The notes under the pieces are model-generated. The model was not told the origin of the DNA and did not search any database. It saw nothing but the letters and a program-made list of their open reading frames with translations. This document shows positions 50,340-62,870 of a stretch of DNA of 64,000 bases, piece after piece (positions within the stretch are counted from its first letter, which is position 1; each line of letters starts with the position of its first letter). The stretch is from positions 17,591,139 through 17,655,138 of the forward strand of contig NC_083653.1 in the NCBI RefSeq assembly GCF_963576545.1. The letters are read 5' to 3'. This DNA comes from Limanda limanda. Lineage: Eukaryota; Chordata; Actinopteri; Pleuronectiformes; Pleuronectidae. The position numbers and the translations under genes were made by a program.

Positions 50340-50600
50340 TTTCACTTTGCTTGATCTTTAATTAATGTTGCTTTGTTTTCTTTTTGAAAGATAATAATCA
50401 CGGTCGTCTGTTTGATATTACCTCGGGCTCTCTGTGCCTGTGTTTTCCTAATAATTATCAGCAGCGGCTCCTTTAAGTCGGTTTTAATGAGTTTAATTAA
50501 ATAATCATTATTATTGCCCTGCCAGAGTACTTACAAGACGAGAAGATAATGACAAATAAACAGTGCCACAAAGTGTGCTACATATATGTTTTGATTAAGT
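50340..50600. promoter_or_regulatory. Candidate enhancer-like conserved element, TAAT- and FOX-rich
   Basis: Contains TTTAATTAATGTTGC, CCTAATAATTATCAGC, GAGTTTAATTAAATAATCA and GACAAATAAACAG (forkhead-like). Homeodomain cores cluster in about 150 bp, and there is no microsatellite or known transposon. Of all unique stretches this is the one most like a developmental enhancer. The basis is motif density, which is also raised by AT-richness. Confidence 0.3.
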
Positions 50601-52224
50601 GTGACTTTAATCTTTCCAAGGATATAATTTTATCTGATGTCAGTTACTCATAAAGAAGTCTGTTTGTGTTTTCTTCAGTATAAAAGTAATCCAGCTCTGC
50701 TTGTCTACACGTCCATGGGTTTTCCTCATCAACAGTCCTGCACATAATCTAATAATCGCTTTATATTACGATCCCTTAGGATGTCTCTATTGGAAACTAT
50801 AGGACACTAAAGATAATATTAAAAACCTTAAGTAAACCAGTGATACCAGTTGTTCTTTCTAAGTCTGAGCTGTTGGGCTGTCAAACATAATAATTATTAC
50901 ATATTAATATTCCACACCTTGATGTGGCATGTCCACACAACTCCTGAGATTTAGAGCTGCTAATACAGAATAGTTTGGAAATGCTGCAGGCCCCAAGTTA
51001 GTTTGGGAACATTGACATAGACACTCAGTGCTTTTCACACGATGGAAGCTTTGCTGATTCATCAGGCTTCAATTACATATCTCCCCTTCAGAGGAAAACA
51101 ACCAGCATCAGCCTCGGCGAACACTGTAGAGCGCAACATGGATAATTGATTTCAAGTGTTGCTGACCCCTTTTGTTCAGCATCTCCATTTTACAATGATA
51201 CTACTGTTTACATGCGTAGGAGACAAGCTTGTGTTCGAGCAATCTGCAACAATGGACAGGGATTAAAACTGATACGGAGCCAAAACACTTAACAATATTT
51301 TAGTTTGAAAATGCTGCTTTCAAATTAAAACACACTATGCATGTAAAGGGACTGTAGCCCAACTACTGACAAAGACTCAATAGAACGAACAGGATCAAAA
51401 AGTTAATTATGTTGGGGGCAATAAACAAGTTTTTACTTTTGATTCAACTTTTTGACTTTGCAACAAGAAAAGTAAATAATTCATTTCCAACTGAGACTCT
51501 GTTTTGGGCGCCTGTTACTATTTGAGGCCCGTGCCCAGTAGGCCCTGTGCAATAATCCAACTATCCTTGGGTACACCATATGCGTGTGTGTTTGTGTGCC
51601 CGCACATCTGTGCCTGTACACATGTGCGCACACTGTGTTCAGCCTGATGTGTAGTTGTTGTTCTGGCAGAGATGCCTCACAGCACGGAGGCACAAACCAT
51701 CCAGATCTGCAGCCTCCCTCACCTCGTCTTCTGTCCTCTCCCTCCTTTCGGTGGTATTAAGTATCATTCACTGCTACTCTAACACTGTCAAACTCAATTT
51801 CAAAGTTTTTCATCTGCCAAATCCAGCTGCATTTTCCGGCTCAGATTTGTTATCACGCTGCGGTCGGGAAACAGAGCCACGAGAAGTCAGTGTGATTGGC
51901 GAATCTCAACAAGCCAGTGTAGCGTTTCAAAGTCTGCTATCATTCCCGAAAAAAACACCATGCGCGGCCCGGTTCTGGCTGCCGCCGCCGAGACAAGTCA
52001 ATACATTTCATAATTAAAGGAATGCATCTCAAACACACAGGATGCTCTTAGTTTCTGATGAGATTAAAGCTGTGGATTTGAATTTGTTTTCATAAACATT
52101 CTATTTCCCCGTCATCATGCATTAGTCACAAAAGGGAAGTCTAGCTTAGCAAAGTGTTTACCTTACACAAGGGCAGGGAGAGCGCGTCGATGCACTGACT
52201 GCTCTTCTCATTTTTGCCTCGACT

Positions 52225-52320
52225 GGAAAATGTGATATATTCGCTGAGGCCGCTAATCAAAGCAAGCTGAGCGAAGAATATGTGTGTAATTTATGACATG
52301 TTAAATCTGGCTGGTGTACT
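52225..52320. promoter_or_regulatory. Candidate conserved element with TCF/LEF-like site
   Basis: ATCAAAG at 52256-52262 sits in GCTAATCAAAGCAAGC, followed by GTGTAATTTATGAC. Unique, non-coding. Inference only. Confidence 0.2.
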
Positions 52321-53813
52321 TCCCCTCACGCCGCTGCCTCGTATCCCCACCCAGATATAAATTTCATTTGAGCAGAACAACACAGCTCAGGCCACAGCTT
52401 TCTAACCATGGGAAACAGTATTATTGCAATGATAAGAATGCTTAAGGCGAGTTAGTCCATATATTACTCTCAGCCCCTTTTTTTCCCCACTGGGTGTTTG
52501 TTTACCTTGGAGATGAATGTAGAGACGCTTTCTGGCCCTGGGCTGAGTTCTCCTTACTTGGGGTTGTGGAGGAAACAAGCTTTTCTCGATTCAGAGGGAA
52601 AGAGCAAGCCAGACTAACTCCACTTTTATTAAATCTGTTTAATTGTGGCTGCCCACTCATCTGTTGCAGGACTGCTCAGCCATACACCTTTGGCCTGTAT
52701 TTAGATTTTGTCCTGATGATGGTAATTACAGCTTGACAAGCTTAGATGGGCGCACATGCTTTATAAAATAAAAAAATAAAAAAACTGTCAAATAAATGTA
52801 ATATCTAATATAATGTGATAGTTACAGTAAGTAGTACATTGCCCTAAATGGCACTTTAATAAAGAAGTTTATATTTTACTAGAGTTCACACTTTATGATT
52901 TTCAGCCCGATTTGGCAGCTGCCGATGAGTTTTGAAAGTAGCTCTCCAATCAGATTACCGGTCTGCTGGAATGACAGAATAATGGGAGGATCGGTTGGTT
53001 GGCACCAGTCGGCGGGGTTTCCTCTGGTGACAGATTGTGACAGTGCGTGACCCTTACAACTGCTGCAGGATTCCCAATCACAGGGCAGCAATTTGTGTAG
53101 AGGTAACTATACATTAATCTGACTACTTTGAAAGTTGTGTAGTGAGAACATCACTTTACCAAACTAGGGACCATTATTTATTCATTTCTTAAAGTAGTTC
53201 AACCCTGTCCTTACTCAAACCCAATGCAAGAGCATTTTCGTATTTTGGTCCTAAAACGTTTTTTTTTTTTGCTGTGAGACTTGTTCTTATTCAGTGTTGA
53301 ACTCATCCACTCTGAACTGCACAAATTAGTTGTACATTGCTTGTTTCGGTCTGATGAATACAACCTGCCAGATAAATATGTGAGCGACAGCACATGAAGA
53401 TGACTATGAATGAAAGATGATTATGAATGAGTCCTGACTGGTTATGGTTAACAAAGCTGTCCTCTTTGTGTGTCGCCCTGAGAGATGTATTCTGTTTGCA
53501 TGTGCAGTGATCATAGCGCAGGATCAGCGATTACATGGAACAACAAGACTGATGTTTTGTTCAGTATCAATCTGACAGGTGTAGTTACTCCATTTCAAGT
53601 GGAATCAAACCAGTGAAGTGAGAATGTGTGTTGGTCTCTGTGAGCTTCATTTCAAGTGTGTACCTTTCTAAGTGTGTCCGCATGCATAGAGCATCCGTGA
53701 GCATCTTGTGTGTTAACGTGCGGGTGTGATCGCTGCTCCAAGTGTGCGAGATAAACAGGACATGCTCCGAGGAGTGGGACGATGGCCAGTGGACACAGCT
53801 GAGGAGGCAGCTG

Positions 53814-53882
53814 TGAGGAGGAGGAGAGGTGGAAGCAGGGGGGAGGGAAGGAAGACGATGGAGGGAGGGGAGGGGAGGGGAG
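53814..53882 (+). repeat. Purine-rich tract with four-run G-quadruplex motif
   Basis: The tract ends with GGGAGGGGAGGGGAGGGG at 53863-53880, four G runs with single-A loops. The overlapping long frames around it come from the lack of T. Confidence 0.85.
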
Positions 53883-54051
53883 CAACACGCCGTGGAGGGC
53901 AAAGTGCCCTGACAGCCACAGGAGTTGCAGAGTGGGAGCTCTCCAGGTTTGACAGATGGACAGACAGGGCGACGCCCCCCCCCGACAGACTCTGGCTCTT
54001 GATGCCAGCACGAGCGCACAAACACATGAACCTGCAGTCACACAGAAAAAG

Positions 54052-54069
54052 ACACACACACACACACAC
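54052..54069. repeat. (CA)n microsatellite, 9 units
   Basis: A short pure CA run. Confidence 0.85.
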
Positions 54070-55262
54070 CTATATAATCATGGGAAAATGGCCTCATCTT
54101 GATGCACAAAAAACCACAGAGAGACGATTCCTTTCTATTTCAAGAAACGGACACAAATATAGACTTTTTTCCTTTGTCTAACTCGAGCGCAGAGCCGTGC
54201 CAGAGACAGACTGAGGGCTGTCTGAGGCCATTTGTCAGGGGGAGTAAGGGTGAATCAAGTTTAAAGATTTTATTTCTTTGATTCGGGACAGTGCCCAGAG
54301 CCGGCGGGAGCTGCGGGGCATCGACTTGTGTGTAGATCAGCTAGCCTTTGCTTTTCCACCCACGTGGGACACGGAGGACAGTATTTGGCCAAGATGTGAA
54401 ACGTGCGCCGAGGCTTGTGGAGGCAGACGAGAGATTTGGGCCGAGAATTCAATCAGAGTTGACCATCTGCCAGTTCACTTGTAAATCCAAAGGTGTCATT
54501 CCCCTGTGCAGCATCTCTAAAGTGGGTGAGTGTGGCACGCGTGGAAAGATTCTGACAAAGTTAAAACTTCGGCTGAGCCATGTCTTTGGAAGTAGTTTGT
54601 AAATATTTTAAATCCAACATTTTCGGAATTTACTGATGCTCTATTGGCTAGTTAGCAATTCAGGGTTTAATTCTTTACAATGGTATTGTAGCAGTGGGCC
54701 TTTCCAAATTTATTACAATACATTTTCAGGTGTAATTCTAATTAGTTACAGAACAATAACTGTAAAACGTTTTTTCAAGTATGTTGTAAAGATAAAGATA
54801 ATCTGTAGCCTGGTATAGGACTGGGACCTCTCACTTCATTTTGAATTTCCACAGGGTATTATTGACTTTCACTAAGCTGAGCAACAACCAATCAGAGCAG
54901 CGGAACACAAACATAAACAGACTTAAGTGTGCCGCATTATAATACGCCATCGATAGAAACGGAAAGCTATCTTGGGCGCTCTTCTATCAATCATCCCATT
55001 TCAGCTGCATGATTCACTCCAACATCAAGACCGTCCACTACTCAAGATTTAACACTGCAATTAGGGAAAACATCGGGCTCGGGTCGGGTTTGGACACATG
55101 GATCAGAACACCTGTTGGGTTTGGGTCGGGCTTGGCTAATTCTCTCTTGGGCTCATTAAAGTTCAGAGAGAAAATTGCAGGCCAAGCCTCACCCTGGCTA
55201 GCAGCCCTGCATGATAAATCTAAACACATGTTTGCATATTAGCGTGCTTAGAGTAACACATG

Positions 55263-55590
55263 CAGGGGTGGGGAACCTTTTTCCTATCAAGAGGACTTTC
55301 TAACCTGCTGGTGTGATGTTGAATAAAATGTCTGTTGATCCCTTAATACACAATTCATCATCTGTGAACCTGAAATTTGTATGTGAAAATATTAAGTAGT
55401 TGTCATATTACTTCTTTAGAATAAGGAACCTTTTTTCCTATCAAGAGGACTTTCTAACCTGCTGGTGTGATGTGGAATAAAATGTCAGGTGATCCCTAAA
55501 TACCCATTTCATCACCTGGGAATCTGAAAATCCTATGTGAAAATATTAAGTAGTTGTCATATTACTTCTTTAGAATAAGGTGTTGGACGA
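55263..55590 (+). mobile_element. hAT-like transposon fragment with internal tandem duplication
   Basis: It starts CAGGGGTGGGGAACCTTTTT, matching the head of the fragment at 31068. From 55272 the sequence is duplicated head to tail. No inverted partner end and no transposase are visible, so the right limit is approximate. Confidence 0.55.
55272..55580 (+). repeat. 153-bp tandem duplication, two copies
   Basis: Copy 1 is 55272-55424 and copy 2 is 55425-55580. Both begin GGAACCTTTTT(T)CCTATC and end CTTCTTTAGAATAAGG. The first 50 and last 45 bases are almost identical, while the middle has most of the differences. Confidence 0.9.
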
Positions 55591-56870
55591 AATAGCAAAA
55601 CCACTGACTGACTGATGTCAGTGCCTGTAGCCGCACTCGTCTCATGGCCAAGAGAGCTATAACGAGAGGACACAGAAGTCACAATGTCAGTTACATGCCT
55701 ATCTTGAGCCACAAATGGATCTCATATCATTCATTTTGTTACTCATACCTACAGCAGCTCCGTGGGAACACTCAGAGGAGGCGGGGTGACTTCTTAAGGG
55801 AGATGTATCTGAAGCCATCACAGGTCATTGGCTTTCTTGATGAAACTATCAAGCCAGAGATGAGCTGATATTGTTCTTGTCCCTGTCAATACAGTATATA
55901 GAGTTGAGAATAATTTTCAGCTGATACAGAGAGCAGGCCCAATCCGTTCCTTTCTCTGGAGTCAATGGACACAGCTGCTTGAAATATCCCTTTTTTTCCC
56001 TCAGATTTCATTTGCCGGCTTGAAAAGGGCAGCAGATCTCAAGTCGAAGACAGAGATACACCAACAGCCTACTTTACCCGTGTGCGTGGCTACCCCTGAT
56101 GTCTTTTTAAAATATAATTGGTGCAGAAATAGGGCACTCAGATGTGTAAAGAGCAGTAAATTCGGCGTTCAAAGCAAAGCTGCACTGCTTGCTGCCATCT
56201 GAGTGTTCTCTCCTGCGAAAACAGAGGAATGAGGCGAGCGGAGAGAAAGCGAAGAGAAAAGGCTTTGTGGCAGGAAGAGTGGAACATGAAAAAGGAGGTG
56301 GAGTAGGAGGAGAAGTAGAAAGAGGTGGAGAGGAGTGATACCATTTAAATTGATTCCACGACCTGCGGGCCTGCATCCTGTCACGCTTTCCAGGAGCTCC
56401 AGTCCTCTGCAATTCCCATCCAGGGACCAGGCACCTCTGAGGACAGCTATAGCTCCTTCCCTTTCCCTTTTCTCTCAAGGTGTTTTCAACCCAGTGCATT
56501 TCACAGCTCTTCCATGGACATCCCCGTCTCATTCTCTCATCTCCCACACTGTCACAACTATTAAGCTCCTGGAGGCTTCGGCAAAAGACTCTGCGCTTAC
56601 AGTGTTTTCCACAGAAAAACTGGGAAGTTTTCCTTCTCTCCCTCCATCCATTTCTTCTAACATTACCTCCTGCTCTTTTCTTCGCCTGCCATCTCAGTGT
56701 GCATTCCCTTCACATCTCTCGTCCACACTTTTACTTTTTCTTTCTCTTTCTTTCACTTTCTCTTAATGACTTCCATTCCCCATCTCACATCTCCTCCTCT
56801 CTTCAGCCTCTTTTTTCCGTCCCCGGCTATCTTTGTTCTTCCTCCTTGCCATATGTTCGCTTTCCCTCGC

Positions 56871-56905
56871 TCTCACTCTCTCACTCTCTCTCTCTCTCTC
56901 TCTCT
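56871..56905. repeat. (CT)n microsatellite
   Basis: A CT run with two CA interruptions, inside a longer pyrimidine-rich stretch from about 56.45 kb. Confidence 0.9.
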
Positions 56906-57399
56906 GCCTTCGGCTTGAGTGCCATTTGATGAGACCTGGATTGAGAGCGGTGGAGTATCGGTGCCGTGCAGCAGTGCACCCAGGAGAGGATGTCAGGGAA
57001 GGAGACAGGCCCTCTTCACATTAAATATCATCTGACACCTAATCTGCTGCACCTTCTGCCACTGTGGTGAGAGGAGGAGGACAGAACTGTTCCCCATGCT
57101 CGAAAGGAACAGCCCCCATCGTCCCCCCTTTGGTTCGTGCTGGTGGTGAAAGAAGTGCCATGTAATTAATACATCAAGACAAAGGCTGTTCTGAGCCTGT
57201 CTGTCTTTGACAGCAAGAAAAAAGCAAAGGAAATGGGGACAGACTTTTAAACAGCATCCAAAATCACGAAGGAATGAAATCAACCAAGGGCACAATCATG
57301 TCAAAGACAACAATTGAGGACTTGCATCGTCCCTTCTGTCTTTTCAGACAGCCTGCTATCTGTCGCTAAGTTGTCACAGTTCAGCATCAGAGCAATATA

Positions 57400-57690
57400 T
57401 CACATGGTTGATTTGGCAGCAAGATCATAGGTTTTGATGTTGGGATGCAGAGCAGTGGCCAAGAAAACAGCCTTTTTATGATTCAACAAAGGCTGCGGGC
57501 CTGCGCTGATGCAATTGCAAATTGAAATATGAATGAGAACTGACAAGTCTCCCAGGGAAATCAGTCCGATAGAATAGGTTTCCAATATGGAAATGCAAGA
57601 GAGAGATGATCACCTGGAAATGTTTCCCGCACATTTCTGATTTTTCATTTTTTGGGATAATGAATTGGTTCGTCCTCTGGGGTTAACAAC
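57400..57690. promoter_or_regulatory. Candidate enhancer-like conserved element
   Basis: Unique DNA with CAACAAAGGCTG (SOX-like), GATGCAATTGCAAATTGAAA (POU- and C/EBP-like), ATATGAATGAGAAC and GGGATAATGAATTGG. No repeats and no coding. The balanced composition with dense binding-site-like words is typical of conserved non-coding elements. Inference only. Confidence 0.3.
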
Positions 57691-59587
57691 CTGAATCATG
57701 TTAAAAGAGGATATCAAGCGCAAGCAGATTGGAATTCTAATGATCCTTGTGCTTTTTTTCTTCTTTGTTGAATTCACATGAAATATTTTTTTGGGTCTTT
57801 CTTCTTTTTGGTTTGAAGAGGATTTTAAAATGTCTGTGCAGGTTGGCAGACACCAGTCAATCACATTAGATCAAATGACAAACACACAGTCCTGATGAAA
57901 CAGATTAGCGTTTTAAAATCCCAAACTCCTCATCAATAACTTACAACATTTTAAGTGCTGCTTATTTAGTCATGAATATTACATTTTATGGCGAAATACT
58001 TGAGGCCAGGCTTAGGATATTAAAAATGTAAATCCTTATGTATCATTTTTACGATGTCAAACCAAATTCCTGACAGTATTTAAAACCGGCATTTATTAGG
58101 CGGTAGCCATTTAATGTCTTTACACTTTCCTTCTCTGAAAACAATGTATCCACCACCTGTACCTGTCTATTAGATTTACTCCAAGTCAAATAATGACACA
58201 AGTTGGATAATTGCTTGTCTTGGAACATGCATGAGTCAAAACCAAAAAGACCGACTCGCAATTTGATGTTAGGTTAAAAATGGACTTTAAGGAGCAATTT
58301 TCACTTTTATATTCGACTGGCTTTGATTCTACCAGACGTGAGACACATGTCTCATATTCAACCAGTCACCCATGGGTGCTGTCACAGTGGCCGCAAAATC
58401 ATTTTCACTCAATTTTCAATGAAGTGTGGTCATCCGATGCATTTGGAGACTAATGTTTTTCTTCAGGCCCTGTTTTTTTTTTCGGGCCAGGACCTTGCTA
58501 CCTGAAAAAAAAGTCCCTCAACTTCCCGAAGTCGTAGAAAAACACATGTGAACTTTGGTTTGATTGTGGATTTTCATTTTAGGAAAAGAATGTAAAATGA
58601 TTCCACCTCAGCCACTGCCAGGAAATGCTCATGATTATGAAGACATTCACTGCACTTAATACTGTCTGGGTCTGGCCTTCTTCTTTGCTGAGAGGGTTTG
58701 ATGTGTCTCGACAGTCAGCCAGGTCTCCCCAAACCCCCAGAGAGGCCACATGACCTGAAAGGCATCAGTGCCTGGGAGTTCTTAACAATGTGACCCAAAC
58801 TCTATCTCACCCATTTGTTTCTGCCACTTTGGCACGGAGAGAATGGCTTTCAATCTCTTGGAGGGAGTCTGGCATTCCTACACCCCATCCATCACGAGCC
58901 CTCTCCCCAGTGGATGGACCACTTCTACGCCTGTTCCCTGCCTGTCTGCTGCATTCGCTGGCCGGATGCCTGCCTGTGCACTGCAGTCATCTCCCTGTGC
59001 CTGTTGCAATTACCCCCTGCACAGACATACATCACCTGGGACACTGGTGGACATTTTTTCCCAATGTTCTGCCACTACAGGAATTGATTGTGATGGCCAG
59101 GGACCAGTCATATGTGGCTCTAAATGCTCCCGTCCTGCAGTGTTCCTCCATAAAGCACCAATGTTTGACCTCCTGAGAGTGCCATGTGAAGTGAACTGAG
59201 ATTTGTGACCAAACTGCAGGAAGTCATTTGGCTTTGAAGGAGAACTAGTTCACGGCAGAACATTTTTTTGTTTGAATCAAACATCCGGATTTACTGGCAA
59301 TTTCCAAAACTGCAGATGCAAGGCTTGAAAATAATGAAAAATGAATCTTGCTTGAAGTGCCGAGCGTTCCCATTTTAGCTTCAATTTATCATGAAAAGAC
59401 TCGCAGGCATGCTAAGATGTAAATAACAGCAATTGCAAATGTAGTGTGTGACAAATGACACAGTATAACATCCCAAATGGCACATGAATCCATCTGAAAG
59501 GAAACATCACACTGCCTGGATTCTTAATGACAAAGCAAGCTGTTTACACAGATGTCAGACATGTTGTGCAGGATACCGACTATCATA

Positions 59588-59607
59588 AATGAATGAATGA
59601 ATGAATG
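59588..59607. repeat. (AATG)5 microsatellite
   Basis: Five AATG units. A shorter AAAT run lies near 59676-59688. Confidence 0.9.
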
Positions 59608-60414
59608 ATAAAAATGAGCCGAGGCTGTTGTGGCCTCACGTGATCTATATATGTTTAGTTGCGTTTATTGGAAATAAATAAATAAATCCCAAGAGTCATA
59701 ATAATCCCTAAGAACAATAATCAGCTCTGTAGCCTGCCCTGACGTTTGACCTCCCTGTGGAATCAAGAGAGCAAAGAGAGAACTCCCAGTTGTGGGATAA
59801 ATAAAAGGCTACTCTTTCACTCTCTCTTCACACACACAACTAAAGGTTAAACTTCTAATGCGTACAGTCACTCATTACCGAGTTCCCTGTGTGGTTCGGC
59901 TAATAGGTGTGTGTGTGTGTGTGGGTGTGAGATGGAGGAGGGGGGAGAGGAGGCTCTTGGCTACAGTGGAAAGCGGTTAAATCATCGCACATAGGACCAA
60001 AGTGGCACTTATAGCGCATAAACGTCAGTTGGAATGAGTTGGTCCTGGGCAGCCAGTAGAATATGCATACTGGTGAATGTGTGTGTGTGTCAAGTGTGTG
60101 TGCACTTGTGGGAGAGAAGCAGGGAAGATTAAAAGCAGACAGACGAGTCAGTCAAGCATCTGCTTGCATCAAGTTCAATTATCAAGCTGAGAGAATATCC
60201 ATTTTTACGCAGTATTTCTCTTTCATTTCTTCCCTTCTCTCCCCCCAAACAACAAAATGGATGCCTTTCAAGCCGCTGAAGTGACGGAACTTATAATCAT
60301 TCATCACAGCTTGAGTAAAAATATGCTCTTTTCTCCTCCCCGCGACAGGTCTCATCTTGCAGAGCCTTTCAGCAAGGCGTCGGATCAGCAAGGGCAGTGG
60401 CTGCCGCTGCACAA

Positions 60415-60535
60415 GCAGGTGATGATTAAAGGCTGACCTTACGCTTAATTAGTGGCAACTGGGAGATTTCACTGCTTGGCTATGAATCATGAGGGGGAAA
60501 AAGCAGCCGCCAGGGAAATGTTACCTAAGTGATTA
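60415..60535. promoter_or_regulatory. Candidate conserved non-coding element (composition only)
   Basis: GATGATTAAAGGCTGACC, GCTTAATTAGTGGCAACTG and GGCTATGAATCATGAGG in unique DNA. Homeodomain-like TAATTAG at 60446-60452. Inference only. Confidence 0.25.
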
Positions 60536-61298
60536 GGTTAGGGGTGTAAATCAATAGTGCCGTTGACCTGCGAATGGAGTGGCAGCAGGAAGTGAGGTGC
60601 AAAAAATGAAGATGGGAAAAAGGAATGAAGGACATGATTAACACGACTGACCTGCTCCTGCCTCGTCGACACAAATGTACTCTGACTCAGGGGGAGAGAA
60701 GAATCTGGATATCTTCATTTTCTCTCAATTTTTTACTTTTAATGAAAGGACTGGACGTTAATATATACTCATAAATAGCATAACACATAAATCAGTATGT
60801 GTGATGACAGGTATTGTTATACTTTATTTTTTACTTAATAGAGCATAGTCACACTTAAATGTCAGTAAAAATATACATTTCCAGGCTAGACTGTTACAAA
60901 CATGCACGTTAACAGGTAATGACAATGTGACCATTAGCAAGATGAACAAAGTCTCCCCCTCTGCTGCAGAGTGAGAAAGAGAAAACTTGCAGTCATCTCC
61001 AGCACTGTGGCTCAGATAGAACAATTAATCTCACATTGAGCGCTCCGCCCGAAAGCAAAGGAAGGGGCTAAATGGCTCATTGAAATCTGGAGCTTTAATC
61101 GCTTCTGTGAGGCAGCTCGTGCCAAATCAGTTGTTGATGCTTCATTCCCATTCTCCACTCTGAATGGGCCCAACTACTCTTAATATGGAGCCAAGGTCAG
61201 GAGATGCATTAGTTATTGAGGAGAGAAGATCAATAGCCAACGCAATCCTTGCTAACACACAGCCTCAGAATGGCTAACTACAACTTCTCTGGCTGCCA

Positions 61299-61315
61299 GT
61301 GTGTGTGTGTGCGTA

Positions 61316-61368
<53 letters not shown>

Positions 61369-61399
61369 GTGTGTGTGTGTGCGTGTGCGTGTGTGTGTG
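61299..61399. repeat. (GT)n microsatellite with GC interruptions
   Basis: A GT array of about 100 bp with several GC substitutions at both ends. It explains the Cys-Val-rich frames here. Confidence 0.95.
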
Positions 61400-62621
61400 A
61401 GACCAAGCCGCGAGATGAAATCAGTAATGGCAACAGTGTTGTCTGCTACTGATCCTGGAGAGAAAATATTTCTATTTTTTTTCTTTCTCAGTTATTTTTA
61501 CAGCAGAAAAACAATCCAAACCAAAATCAAAACAATTATTCACAAAAATCTTATGCCCATGACACTAGTTTGGTTCTGTCAGGACCCGGCTGTAAAAAGA
61601 ACACAAGCTTAACCCTCACACTTGCTCCAAACAGCTCGATAGACGCTCGCTCAAGTTGACTTTTGAGACCTTGACGGAGGAGAGAGTTGATTGTTGAAGC
61701 AACACAATAGAATAATTGCTGTGTTTGCCAACACACTGTCTTGTTTTTCGGCATCAGTCAATCAAGAACAATTACACTGTATTTATCATAGTTAGATAGA
61801 AGAAGTGTTAGAGACAGCCAAGATGGGTGACACATCTCCACTTCTTCCCACTGTACAAAAGTTAAGCCGAAATATCCTTGATAAACATGCAGCCATTTTG
61901 AGCATTTGACATCATTTGGAACCACAACCTGTCATAGGACTTTTCCCATTTTTCACAGCATCAGTTACTAATTTCAAGGCAAATACATAATAATGACAAT
62001 AAAACCAAACTTAATGGAAAAATACATGAATGTAATTCAGTGTGATACGAATTACCTAAAATGACAGGAACCCTCTTTTGTATTTTTGCTTTGTAGTATG
62101 GCCCATGCCTTTTCTGCTAACATGGAGCAGGCAACGGTCATGATCTATAGATCAGCCAGTCACCAGCACTCGAGATGTTTTGGCTTCAGTTTTCGGATCT
62201 GTCACGTCAGATTATATACAGCCTATGGCGAGAGGACAAAAAATAACTCAGGGCCTAGCTGTACTATAGAGGTAAACTTGAAAATATTCCTACCTGGTCA
62301 CAAATAAGCAGATATAAGGAAGCTAAGTTGTAGCATTTATCTCTCTCATGTGCTCACCATATCAGAAGTGCATTACATTTATTCAACCCTAAATCAAAGG
62401 ACAGGGGGGTTGTTCAGCCTAAAGGGAATAAGTTACCAGATCAAGCTTATCTTTTGTACTAAATACCACATTTGCAGGTCAATTTAAATCAAAATCAATT
62501 TACTGGATCTGCTTGCAATTAAATACCAGTTCCTAATGCCCCATGAAAATATGGCCCAGGCACTGGCTGTGTGATTCTGTCAATTCAGGTGCAGACGAGT
62601 CCCATGTGGCTCAATTCACTC

Positions 62622-62717
62622 TTACACTCACATCCACACACACACTCGTACACAAGCACTCACACACACATGCACGCACTTGCACACGCATGCACGCACA
62701 CACGCACACACACACAC
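62622..62717. repeat. Imperfect (CA)n array
   Basis: CA-rich DNA with CATGCACGCA variants; the cleanest run is at the right end. Confidence 0.9.
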
Positions 62718-62734
62718 CTCCACGTCCAGTTATA

Positions 62735-62870
62735 ATTGACTCTATTGAGCGGGAACAGCATGCTTTCTCATTGCTCCAGCGCTAATTGGGTTCTTTGCCC
62801 TTACTTTTTTTTACATGAAACACATTTTATGGAGCAATTTAAAATACGTCGTGCTGCATAATTAGAAAGA
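62735..62870. promoter_or_regulatory. Candidate conserved non-coding element (composition only)
   Basis: Unique DNA next to the CA array, with GCGCTAATTGGGTTC, GAGCAATTTAAAATACG and GCATAATTAGAAAGAG words. Not coding. Inference only. Confidence 0.2.

Larger units (their letters stand above)
48833..55262. other. Gene-free interval, mostly unique
   Basis: No gene or RNA gene seen. It holds a short GT patch at 50.22 kb, a purine-rich G-quadruplex tract at 53.82-53.88 kb, a short CA run at 54.05 kb and GC-rich near-repeats (GGGCTCGGGTCGGG, GGGTTTGGGTCGGGC) at 55.08-55.13 kb. The 118-151 codon frames at 53.58-54.18 kb are stop-poor by-products of the purine-rich tract and are open in several frames at once. 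Candidate regulatory stretches are listed separately. Confidence 0.55.

Noticed and set aside
53585..54181. Several 118-151 codon frames on both strands
   Set aside because: They overlap in many frames across a purine-rich tract and a CA run, so length is a composition effect.
56107..56929. Frames of 143-149 codons rich in Ser, Leu and Phe
   Set aside because: Pyrimidine-rich and CT-repeat DNA that is open in several frames; no domain.
58790..59199. Three overlapping plus-strand frames of 90-128 codons
   Set aside because: No recognisable domain, no coherent start or splice context, and three frames being open together argues against coding.
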